From Stenotrophomonas sp. HITSZ_GD (GTDB lineage Bacteria > Pseudomonadota > Gammaproteobacteria > Xanthomonadales > Xanthomonadaceae), in NCBI RefSeq assembly GCF_029543105.1, contig NZ_JARQXB010000002.1, positions 124,001 through 188,000 of the forward strand: a DNA stretch of 64,000 nucleotides. The letters run 5' to 3'. Within the stretch, counting starts at the first letter, position 1, and each line of letters opens with the position of its first letter. Below, piece by piece: positions 23,801-31,479 of the stretch. Both the position numbers and the translations under genes were made by a program. The notes under the pieces are model-generated. The model was not told the origin of the DNA, did not search any database, and saw only the letters and a program-made list of their open reading frames with translations.

Positions 23801-23929
23801 CCGCGCCCCCGGCACCCATGAGGCCAGGCAGGCGAACAGCAGCATGGCGCGCAGGGCGCCATGCCAGGACTTCCACGCCAGGGTACGTGCCCCGCTCCGG
23901 ACGCCGGGATCGATTCGTCGCAGTGGCAT
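20831..23929 (-). CDS. Hybrid propeller-sensor histidine kinase (Reg_prop, Y_Y_Y, HisKA_3)
   Basis: 1032 residues from the ATG at 23929, where a signal/anchor (LRAMLLFACLASWVPGARA) follows; the frame opens to 24079. Repeats of the form DGYLWLATQVGLFRFDG, GGLWIGYRYGGISFVD and GNIWVGGSSGVDRF are two-component regulator propeller blades, forming a periplasmic sensor. A Y_Y_Y-type domain (RVRFKYQLEGHDAGWLDAG, RREAAYTNLAPGRYTFRV) follows, then a membrane helix (WWFTLLWAALLVVAACVAYLL). The kinase core has ERIARELHDTLLQ with H~817 and a HATPase with EAMLNACRHAGAG and DEGPGI. Signal unknown; such sensors often detect oligosaccharides or surface compounds. Confidence 0.92.
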   Translation of the reverse strand: MPLRRIDPGVRSGARTLAWKSWHGALRAMLLFACLASWVPGARALDPALHIAQFHHVAWTVKEGAPGGVTALAQTQDGYLWLATQVGLFRFDGLKFERFALAGSETHPAAAISTLFAPTTGGLWIGYRYGGISFVDPRGRTTHFGIPEGLPTGTVYRITEASDHTLWAATFNGLYAHRQGRWQEAAPELGLPPGVARTVFVDRAGTLWVASDDAVHFRRKGEARFSDFSKVSGRVVQFAQSADGAMWVANLDSGVHPLVAPGARPVSPLGHSSAGLLFDRDGTLWAPTLGDGLIRLAHPDAAQAATPRDTQQFNQSMGLSSDNLLPILEDREGNIWVGGSSGVDRFRASRLIPARVPLGAQDFALVPQVGGGVLAGSRNKPVLRLRAASVDTMALAPPITAAYRDRNGAIWLGGPKGIWRLQDGALEKIAPLPVPRYSGVQSITLDNEGALWVSINTPGVFRLKDGHWRQLGPQDYPSFPPTASPLALLATRDDEVWMAFARNAVMVVRGDQARLLTEQQGLRVGNVSTLHEADAGIWIGGERGIAFATRAGIRSRIAKEGSALRGVSGIVQAADGSLWMNGARGVVRIPADKVPHLFDPDFAESDCQLFDYLDGLPGVANQFRPVPTAILADDGRLWFATTNAVVSVDPASTRHNALPPPVQIQSVQADEQAFNPDAEPVALPANLSSLRIAYTAMSLSIPERVRFKYQLEGHDAGWLDAGGRREAAYTNLAPGRYTFRVAAANEDGVWSTQPAAVQIAIAPRFYQTWWFTLLWAALLVVAACVAYLLRLRQLSRRIRDRLQERHGERERIARELHDTLLQSIQGLILRFQAVSESLPPLDPARSALEHALQRADEVLIEGRDKVLDLRACAPEDATLEELLAEAASELSLLTQAHLEVSVQGTPGVLDPVVREEAYRIVREAMLNACRHAGAGSIRVLVRHQSDGMHAAVVDEGPGIDATTLAQGGRGGHWGMRGMRERAQRIGAQLLIDSRPGEGTRVALYIAGGKSYRPARGPSRGNALRGIFRRRPP

Positions 23930-24091
23930 GCCGGCAGGCGCGGGAAGTGGGACGGTAGGTTGCCACGGAGCGCGCGGTGGCTCTAGCCATTGACATCCCG
24001 ATGACCCGGTCGAGGGATCGCGTGCGCACGGTTGGGCCGTCCGGTTGCTGTAGTCAATCAGCGAACCGGTGGGCGGCAACGTTGCGAGACC

Positions 24092-24712
24092 TCACCCCAC
24101 GTCCGGCGAAGCTGCCACTGCCTCGTCGGCAACAATCTGCGCGACCGCCAGGCCCGCCAGACGCGCCGTGGCGAGCAGACGCGCCACGCCATGCCCGACG
24201 CGCGCCTTCGCCGACATCCCGACCAGCGTGGTGCACACGAAATCGGTCACGCGATCGGCCACGTCCGGGTGACGCGCCGCGATGTAGCTGCGAACCAGAT
24301 CCTCCGCAGCGATGTTGGCCGCGCGCGCGGCCTCGCGGGCCCCGGGATCATTCGCATGGAGGCCCTCCAGGGCGAGGCACCCCGTCGTTTCGGGATGCGC
24401 GCCGTAGCGGCGAGCGGCGTCTTCCAGCACGTTCGTGAGGCATTCCGCCACCGGCCGATCTGTACGCAGCAACGCGGCCAGCGGAATGGCATCGGTCACC
24501 GCGTATTGCTCGAGCACCCGGGCAAACAGCGCCGCCTTGTTGCCGAACGCCGCGTAGAAGCTGGGCGGATTGATACCGAGCGTGTCGGTGATGTCCGCCA
24601 CGCTCACCGCGTCGTACCCCTTTGCGTGGAAGAGGCGCTGCGAGACGGCGATGGCTTGTTCCGGATCGAAACGACGAGGCCGACCCCGCGGCCGCGGATT
24701 TTTTGTAGTCAT
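24092..24712 (-). CDS. bdcR: TetR-family repressor of bdcA
   Basis: 206 residues. Very similar to E. coli BdcR as I recall it: PGRPRRF at the start, helix-turn-helix VSVADITDTLGINPPSFYAAFGNKAALFARVLEQY, then PVAECLTNVLEDAARRY and a late GMSAKARVGHG motif. Divergent from bdcA with 73 bp between the starts, so it very likely represses that promoter and its own. The C-terminal ligand pocket is unassigned; the natural inducer is not known to me. Confidence 0.88.
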   Translation of the reverse strand: MTTKNPRPRGRPRRFDPEQAIAVSQRLFHAKGYDAVSVADITDTLGINPPSFYAAFGNKAALFARVLEQYAVTDAIPLAALLRTDRPVAECLTNVLEDAARRYGAHPETTGCLALEGLHANDPGAREAARAANIAAEDLVRSYIAARHPDVADRVTDFVCTTLVGMSAKARVGHGVARLLATARLAGLAVAQIVADEAVAASPDVG

Positions 24713-24725
24713 CGCTAAAAATTCC

Positions 24726-24755
24726 TTGACAGCCTCTTCGAGGGCTTTTTATAGT
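24726..24755 (+). promoter_or_regulatory. Sigma70-type promoter of bdcA
   Basis: TTGACA (24726-24731), 18-bp spacer, TATAGT (24750-24755). An imperfect palindrome (AGCCTCTTCGAGGGCT, 24731-24746) lies between the boxes and could be the BdcR operator. The bdcA ATG is 30 nt downstream. Confidence 0.65.
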
Positions 24756-24785
24756 CGCCGCTACATTAAATCCGAGTACCTCTCC

Positions 24786-25499
24786 ATGTCTAGTTTTCAA
24801 GGCAAATCCGTCTTCGTGCTGGGCGGCAGCCGTGGTATCGGCGCAGCCATCGTGCGGCGCTTCGCGGCGGACGGCGCCGATGTCACGTTCACCTATGCCG
24901 GCTCCCCCGAGGCGGCCCGGCAAGTGGCCGACGAGACCGGCAGCAGGTCCGTCATGGCCGACAGCGCCGATCGCGATGCGGTCATCGCGTGCGTGCGCGA
25001 CGCCGGTCCGCTGGATGTGCTGGTGGTGAACTCGGGCATCGCCATTTTCGGCGATGCGCTGGAGCAGGACCCCGACGCCATCGACCGACTCCTCCGCATC
25101 AACGTCCACGCGCCCTACCACGCCTCCGTGGAAGCCGCGCGGCAGATGCGTGAAGGCGGGCGCATCATCATCATCGGTTCGGTCAACGGCGACCGGATGC
25201 CGGTTCCCGGCATGGCGTCCTACGCACTGAGCAAATCGGCCCTGCAGGGTCTGGCACGCGGACTGGCGAGGGACTTCGGCCCGCGTGGCATCACGATCAA
25301 CGTCGTGCAGCCGGGCCCGATCGATACCGATGCCAACCCGGCAAACGGGCCGATGAAAGATCTATTGCACGGCTTCATGGCCATCAAGCGGCACGGCCAC
25401 CCCGATGAAGTCGCCGGCATGGTGGCCTGGTTGGCGGGGCCGGAAGCGGGTTTCGTAACCGGCGCGATGCACACCATCGACGGTGCTTTCGGCGCTTGA
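24786..25499 (+). CDS. bdcA: Short-chain dehydrogenase BdcA (c-di-GMP-binding)
   Basis: 237 residues, the same length as E. coli BdcA. Long segments match what I recall of that protein: LGGSRGIGAAIVRRF (Rossmann glycine motif), TFTYAGS, DSADRDAVI, INVHAPYHASVEAARQM, IIGSVNGDRMPVPGMASYA, GITINVVQPGPIDTD and the end FVTGAMHTIDGAFGA. The catalytic YxxxK is YALSK. E. coli BdcA binds cyclic-di-GMP and promotes biofilm dispersal without synthesising or degrading it (literature). Divergent from bdcR with a strong promoter. Confidence 0.93.
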   Translation: MSSFQGKSVFVLGGSRGIGAAIVRRFAADGADVTFTYAGSPEAARQVADETGSRSVMADSADRDAVIACVRDAGPLDVLVVNSGIAIFGDALEQDPDAIDRLLRINVHAPYHASVEAARQMREGGRIIIIGSVNGDRMPVPGMASYALSKSALQGLARGLARDFGPRGITINVVQPGPIDTDANPANGPMKDLLHGFMAIKRHGHPDEVAGMVAWLAGPEAGFVTGAMHTIDGAFGA

Positions 25500-25600
25500 T
25501 GCAGCTAAGGCGCCGGCGCGCCGGCGCCTCCGCCTGCATAGCGCGGCCTCTGCACTGCGCCGCTGGACACGGGCTGCGTCCACTGCCGGCGTCGCGGAGA

Positions 25601-25629
25601 ACCGCCACCTCCCGGTGCGCTTTTTTTTT
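25601..25629 (+). terminator. Possible intrinsic terminator after bdcA
   Basis: ACCG (25601-25604) can pair with CGGT (25613-25616), followed by GCGC and nine T (25621-25629). The stem is short, but the T run is unusual in this GC-rich DNA and lies ~100 nt after bdcA. Confidence 0.4.
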
Positions 25630-25763
25630 GCGTCGAGTTTCGCATCGCGTGCGCCCTACCCGCCCTCCCCAAATGGGTAGTGCGAGGCCGTTCTGCGCCG
25701 ATCCACACGCACCATGGAAAGTGGCGGCGCGATCAGCACCCGGATGCGTGTGCAATGGACGTT

Positions 25764-25792
25764 CCTCGTGTCACGCTTTGCGCGACACGAGG
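25764..25792 (+). promoter_or_regulatory. Hairpin enclosing the lysR ribosome binding site
   Basis: CCTCGTGTC (25764-25772) and GACACGAGG (25784-25792) are perfect 9-bp inverted repeats with an 11-nt loop. The right arm ends in the GAGG that forms the Shine-Dalgarno (ACGAGGAG) eight nucleotides before the ATG at 25801. In RNA the stem would bury the site; in DNA it could be an autoregulatory operator. Confidence 0.5.
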
Positions 25793-25800
25793 AGATCACC

Positions 25801-26793
25801 ATGTCGTTGCGAAGAATCGACCTGAACCTGTTCCTGGTCTTCGAGGCCATCCTGGAGCACGGCAGCATCGTGGCGGCCAGCCGACACCTGTCGGTCACGC
25901 CATCGGCCGTCAGCCACGCGCTGGCCCGACTGCGCGACGCGCTCGATGATCCGCTGTTCGTGCTCACCGACAAGGGGATGATGCCCACCTCCAAGGCGCG
26001 GGCGCTCGCGCCCCATGTGCAAGGCGGCCTGGAGCGTATCGAGAAGGCCCTGCGGGCCAAGCCGTTCGCACCCGACAGCGCGGTGCGCACGTTCCGCATC
26101 GCGATGTCCGACTACTCGGGCGGCGTCATTCTTCCGTTGCTCATGAGGCGCCTGCAATCCGCCGCGCCCGGCATCGACCTGCGTATTTTCCCTTTCGACC
26201 GCGAAACCACCATGCAGCAGATCGACGACGGGCGACTCGACGCGGTGGTCGGCTGGTTCACCGCCCTGCCCTCGCGCTTGCGCCGGCAACTGCTGTGGCG
26301 CGATACCGAAACCCTCATCGTGCGCCGCGGGCATCCGCTGAGCCAAGGCCCGGTGACGCGCGAGGCGCTGCTCCAGTACCCGCACGTGGTGATCGAACTC
26401 ACCGGCACCGGCGATGTCTACAACGACGGATTCCTGGAAGAGGATGGCGTCGTCCGTCGCGTGTGGCTCGAACGCCTCCTGCTGGACGCGCGGGGTGACG
26501 GCACCGAGATCGTCGGCCGCGCCGCGCTGTCGGTGCCCCACTACGCCGACGTGATCCCGGTGGTGCTGGCCACGGATTTCGTGGCGACGGTGCCGGCCTC
26601 CTATGCCGCGCCGGCGGTGGCGAACGGTTCGATCATCACGCTGCCGACGCCGCACGAGCCCACCATCGGCCATCTCGAGGCCGTCTGGCACGAGCGCAGC
26701 GACACCGACGATGCGCTGCGGTGGCTGCTGCTGCAGGCCGGCGAAGCCGCCCGCGAAATGCAGGTCATGACGGGCGCGCCGGTCATCGCGTGA
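25801..26793 (+). CDS. LysR-family transcriptional regulator
   Basis: 330 residues from the ATG at 25801 (GAGGAG upstream). N-terminal winged HTH with IDLNLFLVFEAILEHGSIVAASRHLSVTPSAVSHALARLRDALDDPLFV, the NodD/SyrM-like subclass in which DPLF follows the HTH. The effector domain contains VRTFRIAMSDY and a periplasmic-binding-protein fold. No obvious divergent target lies next to it: bdcA upstream reads towards it and the downstream response regulator is 97 nt away. A stem covers its ribosome site. Confidence 0.88.
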   Translation: MSLRRIDLNLFLVFEAILEHGSIVAASRHLSVTPSAVSHALARLRDALDDPLFVLTDKGMMPTSKARALAPHVQGGLERIEKALRAKPFAPDSAVRTFRIAMSDYSGGVILPLLMRRLQSAAPGIDLRIFPFDRETTMQQIDDGRLDAVVGWFTALPSRLRRQLLWRDTETLIVRRGHPLSQGPVTREALLQYPHVVIELTGTGDVYNDGFLEEDGVVRRVWLERLLLDARGDGTEIVGRAALSVPHYADVIPVVLATDFVATVPASYAAPAVANGSIITLPTPHEPTIGHLEAVWHERSDTDDALRWLLLQAGEAAREMQVMTGAPVIA

Positions 26794-26890
26794 GCGATGC
26801 TCAGCAGGGGCGTGAATAGATTTCAGTGTGAAGCCCGGCGACCGCGTGGTTTCATGAGGACGCCTTCCCCACACGCCCGCGCGCGGCAAT

Positions 26891-27574
26891 ATGATCAGGG
26901 TGATGATTGCCGACGACCACCCGCTTCTGATCGAAGGGGTCGCGTCGGTCCTGGATAACCAGCCGGACATGCAACTCGTCTGCGAGGCCGGGGACGGCCG
27001 CGAGGCGATCGCGCAATACCGGGCGATGCTGCCCGATGTCGTGCTGATGGACGTGCAGATGCCGCGGATGGATGGCATCACCGCGACCCGGCACATCCGC
27101 GACCTTGCGCCGGCGGCCAAGGTCATCATCCTGACGACCTATCGGGGCGACGTGCCCGCCCTGTCGGCGTTCGCTGCCGGCGCCCAGGGCTTCCTGCTGA
27201 AAAGCATGCTGCGCGCGGAATTGGTCATCGCCATCCGCGCGGTGGCCGCGGGCAAACGCTGGATCCCGGCACCGCTGGCGCGCGCACTGGCGGACCATGC
27301 CACGCAAGAGCGGTTGACGCACAGGGAGCTGCAGGTACTCGAGCGCATCGCCGCCGGCCACGGCAACAAACTGATCGCCACCGAGCTCGGTATCAGTGCC
27401 GATACCGTCAAGGCCCACGTCAAGAACATCCTTGCCAAATTGCAGGCCTCGGACCGCACCCATGCGGTCACCACGGCATTGCGACGCGGCTACATGCAGC
27501 TTGGGCCGGCGGCCGAAGAAAGCTGCGATCTGTCGTTGTCGTCGTGGCCGCTCGCCGGTCCGTGCCGCGCCTGA
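26891..27574 (+). CDS. Orphan NarL-type response regulator
   Basis: 227 residues: IADDHPLLIEGVASVLDNQPDM, phosphorylation site D54 in VVLMDVQMPRMDG, T and K in ILTTYRG and FLLKSML, then LuxR HTH LTHRELQVLERIAAGHGNKLIATELGISADTVKAHVKNILAKLQASDRTHAV. Very similar to the regulator at 20158 (shared DHPLL-EGVA-VL, LMD-QMP-MDG, TTY-GD, KSMLR-EL and SDRTHAV-like ends), so one is probably a duplicate. No histidine kinase adjacent; it might accept phosphate from the kinase at 20831 or use an unlinked partner. Confidence 0.9.
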   Translation: MIRVMIADDHPLLIEGVASVLDNQPDMQLVCEAGDGREAIAQYRAMLPDVVLMDVQMPRMDGITATRHIRDLAPAAKVIILTTYRGDVPALSAFAAGAQGFLLKSMLRAELVIAIRAVAAGKRWIPAPLARALADHATQERLTHRELQVLERIAAGHGNKLIATELGISADTVKAHVKNILAKLQASDRTHAVTTALRRGYMQLGPAAEESCDLSLSSWPLAGPCRA

Positions 27575-27781
27575 GTTTCACCACATTCGCCACGTCGGTG
27601 GGCGTGGCGTCAAGAAGGGGCGCGCTGCCCCCACCTTCCTGACGTACCCGGCCGGCGTCCTACTCAAATGAGCGATGCATGCCAAGCGCGATCCTGCCGA
27701 CACTCGGCATCGCGCGGCGGCCCTGCCTCCCGCCACGCATCCCCGCACGCCCCCGGCCATGAGGTGCTTGGCGATGCCCGC

Positions 27782-28237
27782 ATGACGACCACGAACATCG
27801 ACCGGATGCTCGATTTCGACGACGCATGGAATCGCCGTGACTGGACATGCCTGGCCAAGCTGGTGAGCGAAGGCGTCGTGGCCCATGTCGAAGGGCTGGG
27901 CACGCTGGTCGGACGAAACGCATTCGTGCGCGCGAACCGTGCGTTCTGCCTGGTGTGCCCGGACGCGCGCATGAACACCTCTCCGTACCTGGCCATGCTC
28001 TCCGGCGCCGACCAGCGACGCACCGCCTCGATCTGCCGCTTGACCGGCACCCATGTGGGCTGGGCGCCGCAAGAGGGCCAGCCTCCACGACGGATAGCGC
28101 AACGCTTCGACGTGCTCAGTTGTGCCTTCACCACCTGGACCGGTGGCCATATCACCGAGCAGTTCCGCATCACGGGGCGTCTGCCCGACCCCCTCTACCT
28201 GCCCCTGCGCGCTGCCGGATTTGGCGATCGCACCTGA
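27782..28237 (+). CDS. NTF2/SnoaL-fold small protein
   Basis: 151 residues from the ATG at 27782 (frame opens to 27668). MLDFDDAWNRRDWTCLAKLVSEGVVAHVEGLGTLVGRNAFVRANRAFC is the N-terminal helix-strand pattern of SnoaL/NTF2-like proteins (small cone-shaped ligand-binding or isomerase folds), ending in HITEQFRITGRLPDPLYLPL. No signal peptide. It sits 131 nt before the CoA-transferase and may act in the same pathway. Active-site residues cannot be assigned by eye. Confidence 0.7.
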   Translation: MTTTNIDRMLDFDDAWNRRDWTCLAKLVSEGVVAHVEGLGTLVGRNAFVRANRAFCLVCPDARMNTSPYLAMLSGADQRRTASICRLTGTHVGWAPQEGQPPRRIAQRFDVLSCAFTTWTGGHITEQFRITGRLPDPLYLPLRAAGFGDRT

Positions 28238-28368
28238 CGCCTCCTCGCCCGCGCGGCGACTACCCATTTGGCGGATGGCGACCGTCGCGCGGCCACACAG
28301 AATTCTTCCTCGTTGGCGCGGGCAACGTGCGCGCGCCCTGTCCGATTCCCACACAGGCGAGGCACAGC

Positions 28369-29967
28369 ATGATCACCCAACCGTTCCAGAAGCGGGCCTT
28401 CGACGCCGTGGCCGGCGCGTTGCCCTTTGCCCTCGACGAATCCAAGGTGTCGGTGACCGACGGCGTTGCCTACGTCAAGAGCCCCGTCAAGGTGCACGAC
28501 TACGCCGTCGGCGTCATGGCCGTGTACGGCCTGCTCATCGAGCGCATCGGCGTCATGCGCGGCCTGCCCGCGCAGACACTGCGCCTCAATCGCCGCCTGT
28601 CCGGCCTGCTGCTCAACTCGGGGCAGATGCAGTTCATGAACGGCTATTCGTGTTTCCTGGACACCTGGCCGGTGGGTCCCGACAACGGCACCTTCCGCGC
28701 CAAGGATGGCCGCTACGTCACCATGATCGGCCTGTTCCCCCACCTGCGCGATGCGATCCTCGATTACCTGGAATGCGCCAATTCGGCCGCGGCGATCCAG
28801 CGCGCCGTCGAACGCAGGACGGCGCAGGAACTGGAGGACGGCATGGCCGCGCGGCGGTTGCCCGCCGGCATCGTGCGCAGCCTGGACGAGTGGTTGAGTT
28901 TGCCGCAGGGCGCGCAGACCGCGGCGCGCCCGATGTTCGATCTCGAGCAGGTCGCCGGCGGTGGCCGCCGCCGGCTGGGTCCGGCGCGGCATCGCCCGCT
29001 GGAAGGCTTGCGCGTGGTCGAGCTGACCCACCTGGTGGCCGGCCCGACCGTCGGCCGCATGCTCGCCGAGCAAGGGGCCGAGGTGATCACCGTGCAGGCG
29101 CCGACCGGCGACTGGGTACTGCCGCTTTGGCTGGACGTGAACTGGGGCAAGAAGAGCGTGCTGCTCGACCTCAAGGGCCAACTCGGCAAGGCCAGGCTGG
29201 CGAAGCTGCTCGCCGGCGCCGACGTGCTGGTGGACAGCTACGGTCCCGGTTCGCTGGAGCGTCTGGGCCTGGACGTCGCGACGTTGCAGGCGCTCAATCC
29301 CAACCTCGTCTACACGCGGGTCTCCTATGCGGCGCCCGGCACGCCGTGGGCCGATCGCAAGGGCTTCGAGCAGATCGGGCAGGCCGTCAGCGGCGTGATG
29401 CATGCCAATTCCGTGGGCATGCCCGATCCCACGCTCGTCTCGGTGCTGCTCAACGACTACGTGACCGGCTACCTGGGCGCGGTCGCCACCCTCGCCGCCC
29501 TCATCGAGCGCGAGGACAAAGGCGGTTTCTGGCGTGCCGGCGCTTCGTTGAGCCGCTGTGCGACCTTCGCGGCCAGCCTGGTAGCGCCGCTGGAAGACGA
29601 GCCCTATGCGCCATGCACCTTGCAGGACCTGATCGACTTCGGCGTCGACCAGGACAGTCCGCTGGGCACGTTCACGCGGCTAGGGCCGGCCGTCGAGTTC
29701 AGCGCCACGCCCTCTGCGTTCGACCTGCCGATCACGATTCCGGGCGCCTACCCGGACCACACCTCGTGGAGCGAAGCGGCCGCGCCGGCGGTACTGCCGC
29801 CGCTTCAACAGATCCCCTCGCGCCTGGCGCGGCTCGGCGCGATCCGCAATTTCGTCGTGGGGCACGGTATCGAAGACCGTGGCGACGGCGGTGGCGTTCT
29901 CAGCCTGGCGTCGCGTTCGCTGTTCGAGTTGGTCACCGCGGCGCGCCGCGCGGAGGCATCGGCATGA
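28369..29967 (+). CDS. Class III CoA-transferase (CaiB/BaiF family)
   Basis: 532 residues from the ATG at 28369. The C-terminal ~330 residues contain the hallmark PLEGLRVVELTHLVAGPTVGRMLAEQGAEVITVQAP, then DLKGQLGKARLAKLLAGADVLVDSYGPGSLERLGLD and LNPNLVYTRVSYAAPGTPWADRKGFEQIGQAVSG. The N-terminal ~200 residues are a second, reduced family-III unit (LNRRLSGLLLNSGQMQF, DGRYVTMIGLFPHLRDAILDYL), as in the two-part CoA-transferases of Xanthomonas and Pseudomonas. It would move CoA between carboxylic acids; the substrate is unknown. Its stop overlaps the porin start (ATGA), linking uptake to activation. Confidence 0.85.
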   Translation: MITQPFQKRAFDAVAGALPFALDESKVSVTDGVAYVKSPVKVHDYAVGVMAVYGLLIERIGVMRGLPAQTLRLNRRLSGLLLNSGQMQFMNGYSCFLDTWPVGPDNGTFRAKDGRYVTMIGLFPHLRDAILDYLECANSAAAIQRAVERRTAQELEDGMAARRLPAGIVRSLDEWLSLPQGAQTAARPMFDLEQVAGGGRRRLGPARHRPLEGLRVVELTHLVAGPTVGRMLAEQGAEVITVQAPTGDWVLPLWLDVNWGKKSVLLDLKGQLGKARLAKLLAGADVLVDSYGPGSLERLGLDVATLQALNPNLVYTRVSYAAPGTPWADRKGFEQIGQAVSGVMHANSVGMPDPTLVSVLLNDYVTGYLGAVATLAALIEREDKGGFWRAGASLSRCATFAASLVAPLEDEPYAPCTLQDLIDFGVDQDSPLGTFTRLGPAVEFSATPSAFDLPITIPGAYPDHTSWSEAAAPAVLPPLQQIPSRLARLGAIRNFVVGHGIEDRGDGGGVLSLASRSLFELVTAARRAEASA

Positions 29968-31469
29968 GCACGATCTTCTTGCGCCGGACGCTGCTGTCCT
30001 GCGGCATGACCCTGGCGCTGTGCACTGCCGCGCCGGCCCACGCGGACGAGAACCTGGCCAGCTTTGGCCGCGTGACCGAGGCGAAGGAAGCATCGAGCCG
30101 TATTTCGCTGGTGGACGTGGCGCCCGTGCTGCTGCCGTACTTCAACAATGCACCGACGTTCGGCACGCCCGGCACCCGCACCGGCGCGCTGTCCGAGCGC
30201 ACGCAGTTGACCGGCGACTGGAACGGTACGCGCACAGAACTGGCCCGCCGCGGCGTGTTCCTCGATGTCTACACCACCAGCGCCTACAGCAACGTCAACA
30301 GCGGCGGTCTCGACACCGGCGATTGGTTCGCGCAGAACATCCAGACCTCGCTCAACATCGATACCGCGCGTGCAGGCTGGTGGAACGGTGGCCTGCTGCA
30401 CGTGACCCTGCAATCGCGCTACGGCGACGACACCGAGCGCACGTTCAACGCCGGCACTTCGCTGCCCAGCTACACCGGCCTGCTGCATCCCGGGCCCACC
30501 TATTCCCACGACACCTATCCCACCGAGATGTTCCTGGTGCAGGGGCTGAGCAAGCAGGTCTCCGTGGTGCTGGGTCGCATCAGCGACATCTACATTCCGG
30601 ACCAGACCACGTTCGGCGACAGCTACAAGTACTACTTCGCCAACTTCAACTTCAACAAGAACCCGATGACGGCGGGCTTCTACCAGCCGACCGCCTGGTC
30701 GGCACTGGGCATCTGGGCGCCGAGCCGCCGGCTCGTGCTGGCCGGCGGCGTGCTCGATCCTTACAGCGATGCGCGCACGTTCTCCAAGAACGCCTTCCAG
30801 AAGGTCAACCTCTATCTCATGGCGGTGGCGACCTACCGGATCGCGGGCATGCCGGGCTCGATCGGCCCGGCATTCAACTGGTCCAACGCGCCCAAGACCG
30901 ACCTGTCCCAGCCGTTCACGGGCTTGCAGGCCGCCGAGGTGCCCGCCGCCATCGGCGCCCTGCTGGGCGCGCGGTCTTTCGAGGGTTTGCCGGTCAACCG
31001 CAAGCAGGAAAGCTGGTTCGCGATCGCCAACGCCTCGCAGTACCTCTGGCTGAAGGACGATCCCGCCGACGTGCCTGCCAAGCTCAAGGGCGGCGAGGTG
31101 CTTTCAGGCGTCGGCGTGTTCGCCCGCGCGGGCTACGCCCCCGAGCAGACCAACGTGGTGACCCGCGATGCCTCAGTGGCCCTGTTCGCCCATGGTGTGC
31201 TGGACGCACGGCCGTACGACAGCTTCGGCGTGGGCTGGTACTACAACGAGATCAGCGGCGACTTCAAGAACGCGATCTCCACGCTGACCCAAGGACACCG
31301 CCGGGCCGGGAACGAGTCCGGCACCGAGGTCTTCTACAACCTGGCGATTACCCCGGCGGTGCGATTCATCGGAAGCTACCAGTACATCCGCCATCCCCTC
31401 AGCGCGCAGGTGGCGGAGGGACGCGATGCCACGAGCCTGGTCATGGGGCGCGTCACCGTCGCGTGGTGA
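29964..31469 (+). CDS. OprB-type carbohydrate-selective porin
   Basis: 501 residues with a signal peptide (MTLALCTAAPAHA). LTGDWNGTRTELARRGVFLDVYTTSAYSNVNSGG is the family signature, followed by WNGGLLHVTLQSRYGDD, PDQTTFGDSYKYYFANFNFNKNP and beta-strand repeats to the terminal RVTVAW. Overlaps the CoA-transferase. Despite the family name, pairing with a CoA-transferase suggests that the imported compound is an organic acid or an aromatic rather than a sugar (inference). Convergent with the lysR gene at 31480. Confidence 0.85.
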   Translation: MSTIFLRRTLLSCGMTLALCTAAPAHADENLASFGRVTEAKEASSRISLVDVAPVLLPYFNNAPTFGTPGTRTGALSERTQLTGDWNGTRTELARRGVFLDVYTTSAYSNVNSGGLDTGDWFAQNIQTSLNIDTARAGWWNGGLLHVTLQSRYGDDTERTFNAGTSLPSYTGLLHPGPTYSHDTYPTEMFLVQGLSKQVSVVLGRISDIYIPDQTTFGDSYKYYFANFNFNKNPMTAGFYQPTAWSALGIWAPSRRLVLAGGVLDPYSDARTFSKNAFQKVNLYLMAVATYRIAGMPGSIGPAFNWSNAPKTDLSQPFTGLQAAEVPAAIGALLGARSFEGLPVNRKQESWFAIANASQYLWLKDDPADVPAKLKGGEVLSGVGVFARAGYAPEQTNVVTRDASVALFAHGVLDARPYDSFGVGWYYNEISGDFKNAISTLTQGHRRAGNESGTEVFYNLAITPAVRFIGSYQYIRHPLSAQVAEGRDATSLVMGRVTVAW

Positions 31470-31479
31470 GCGCTGCGCA

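Larger units (their letters stand above)
25500..25800. other. bdcA-lysR intergenic region
   Basis: No gene seen. It contains a perfect 22-bp palindrome (25508-25529), a U-tract terminator candidate (25601-25629) and the hairpin over the lysR ribosome site (25764-25792). Confidence 0.6.
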
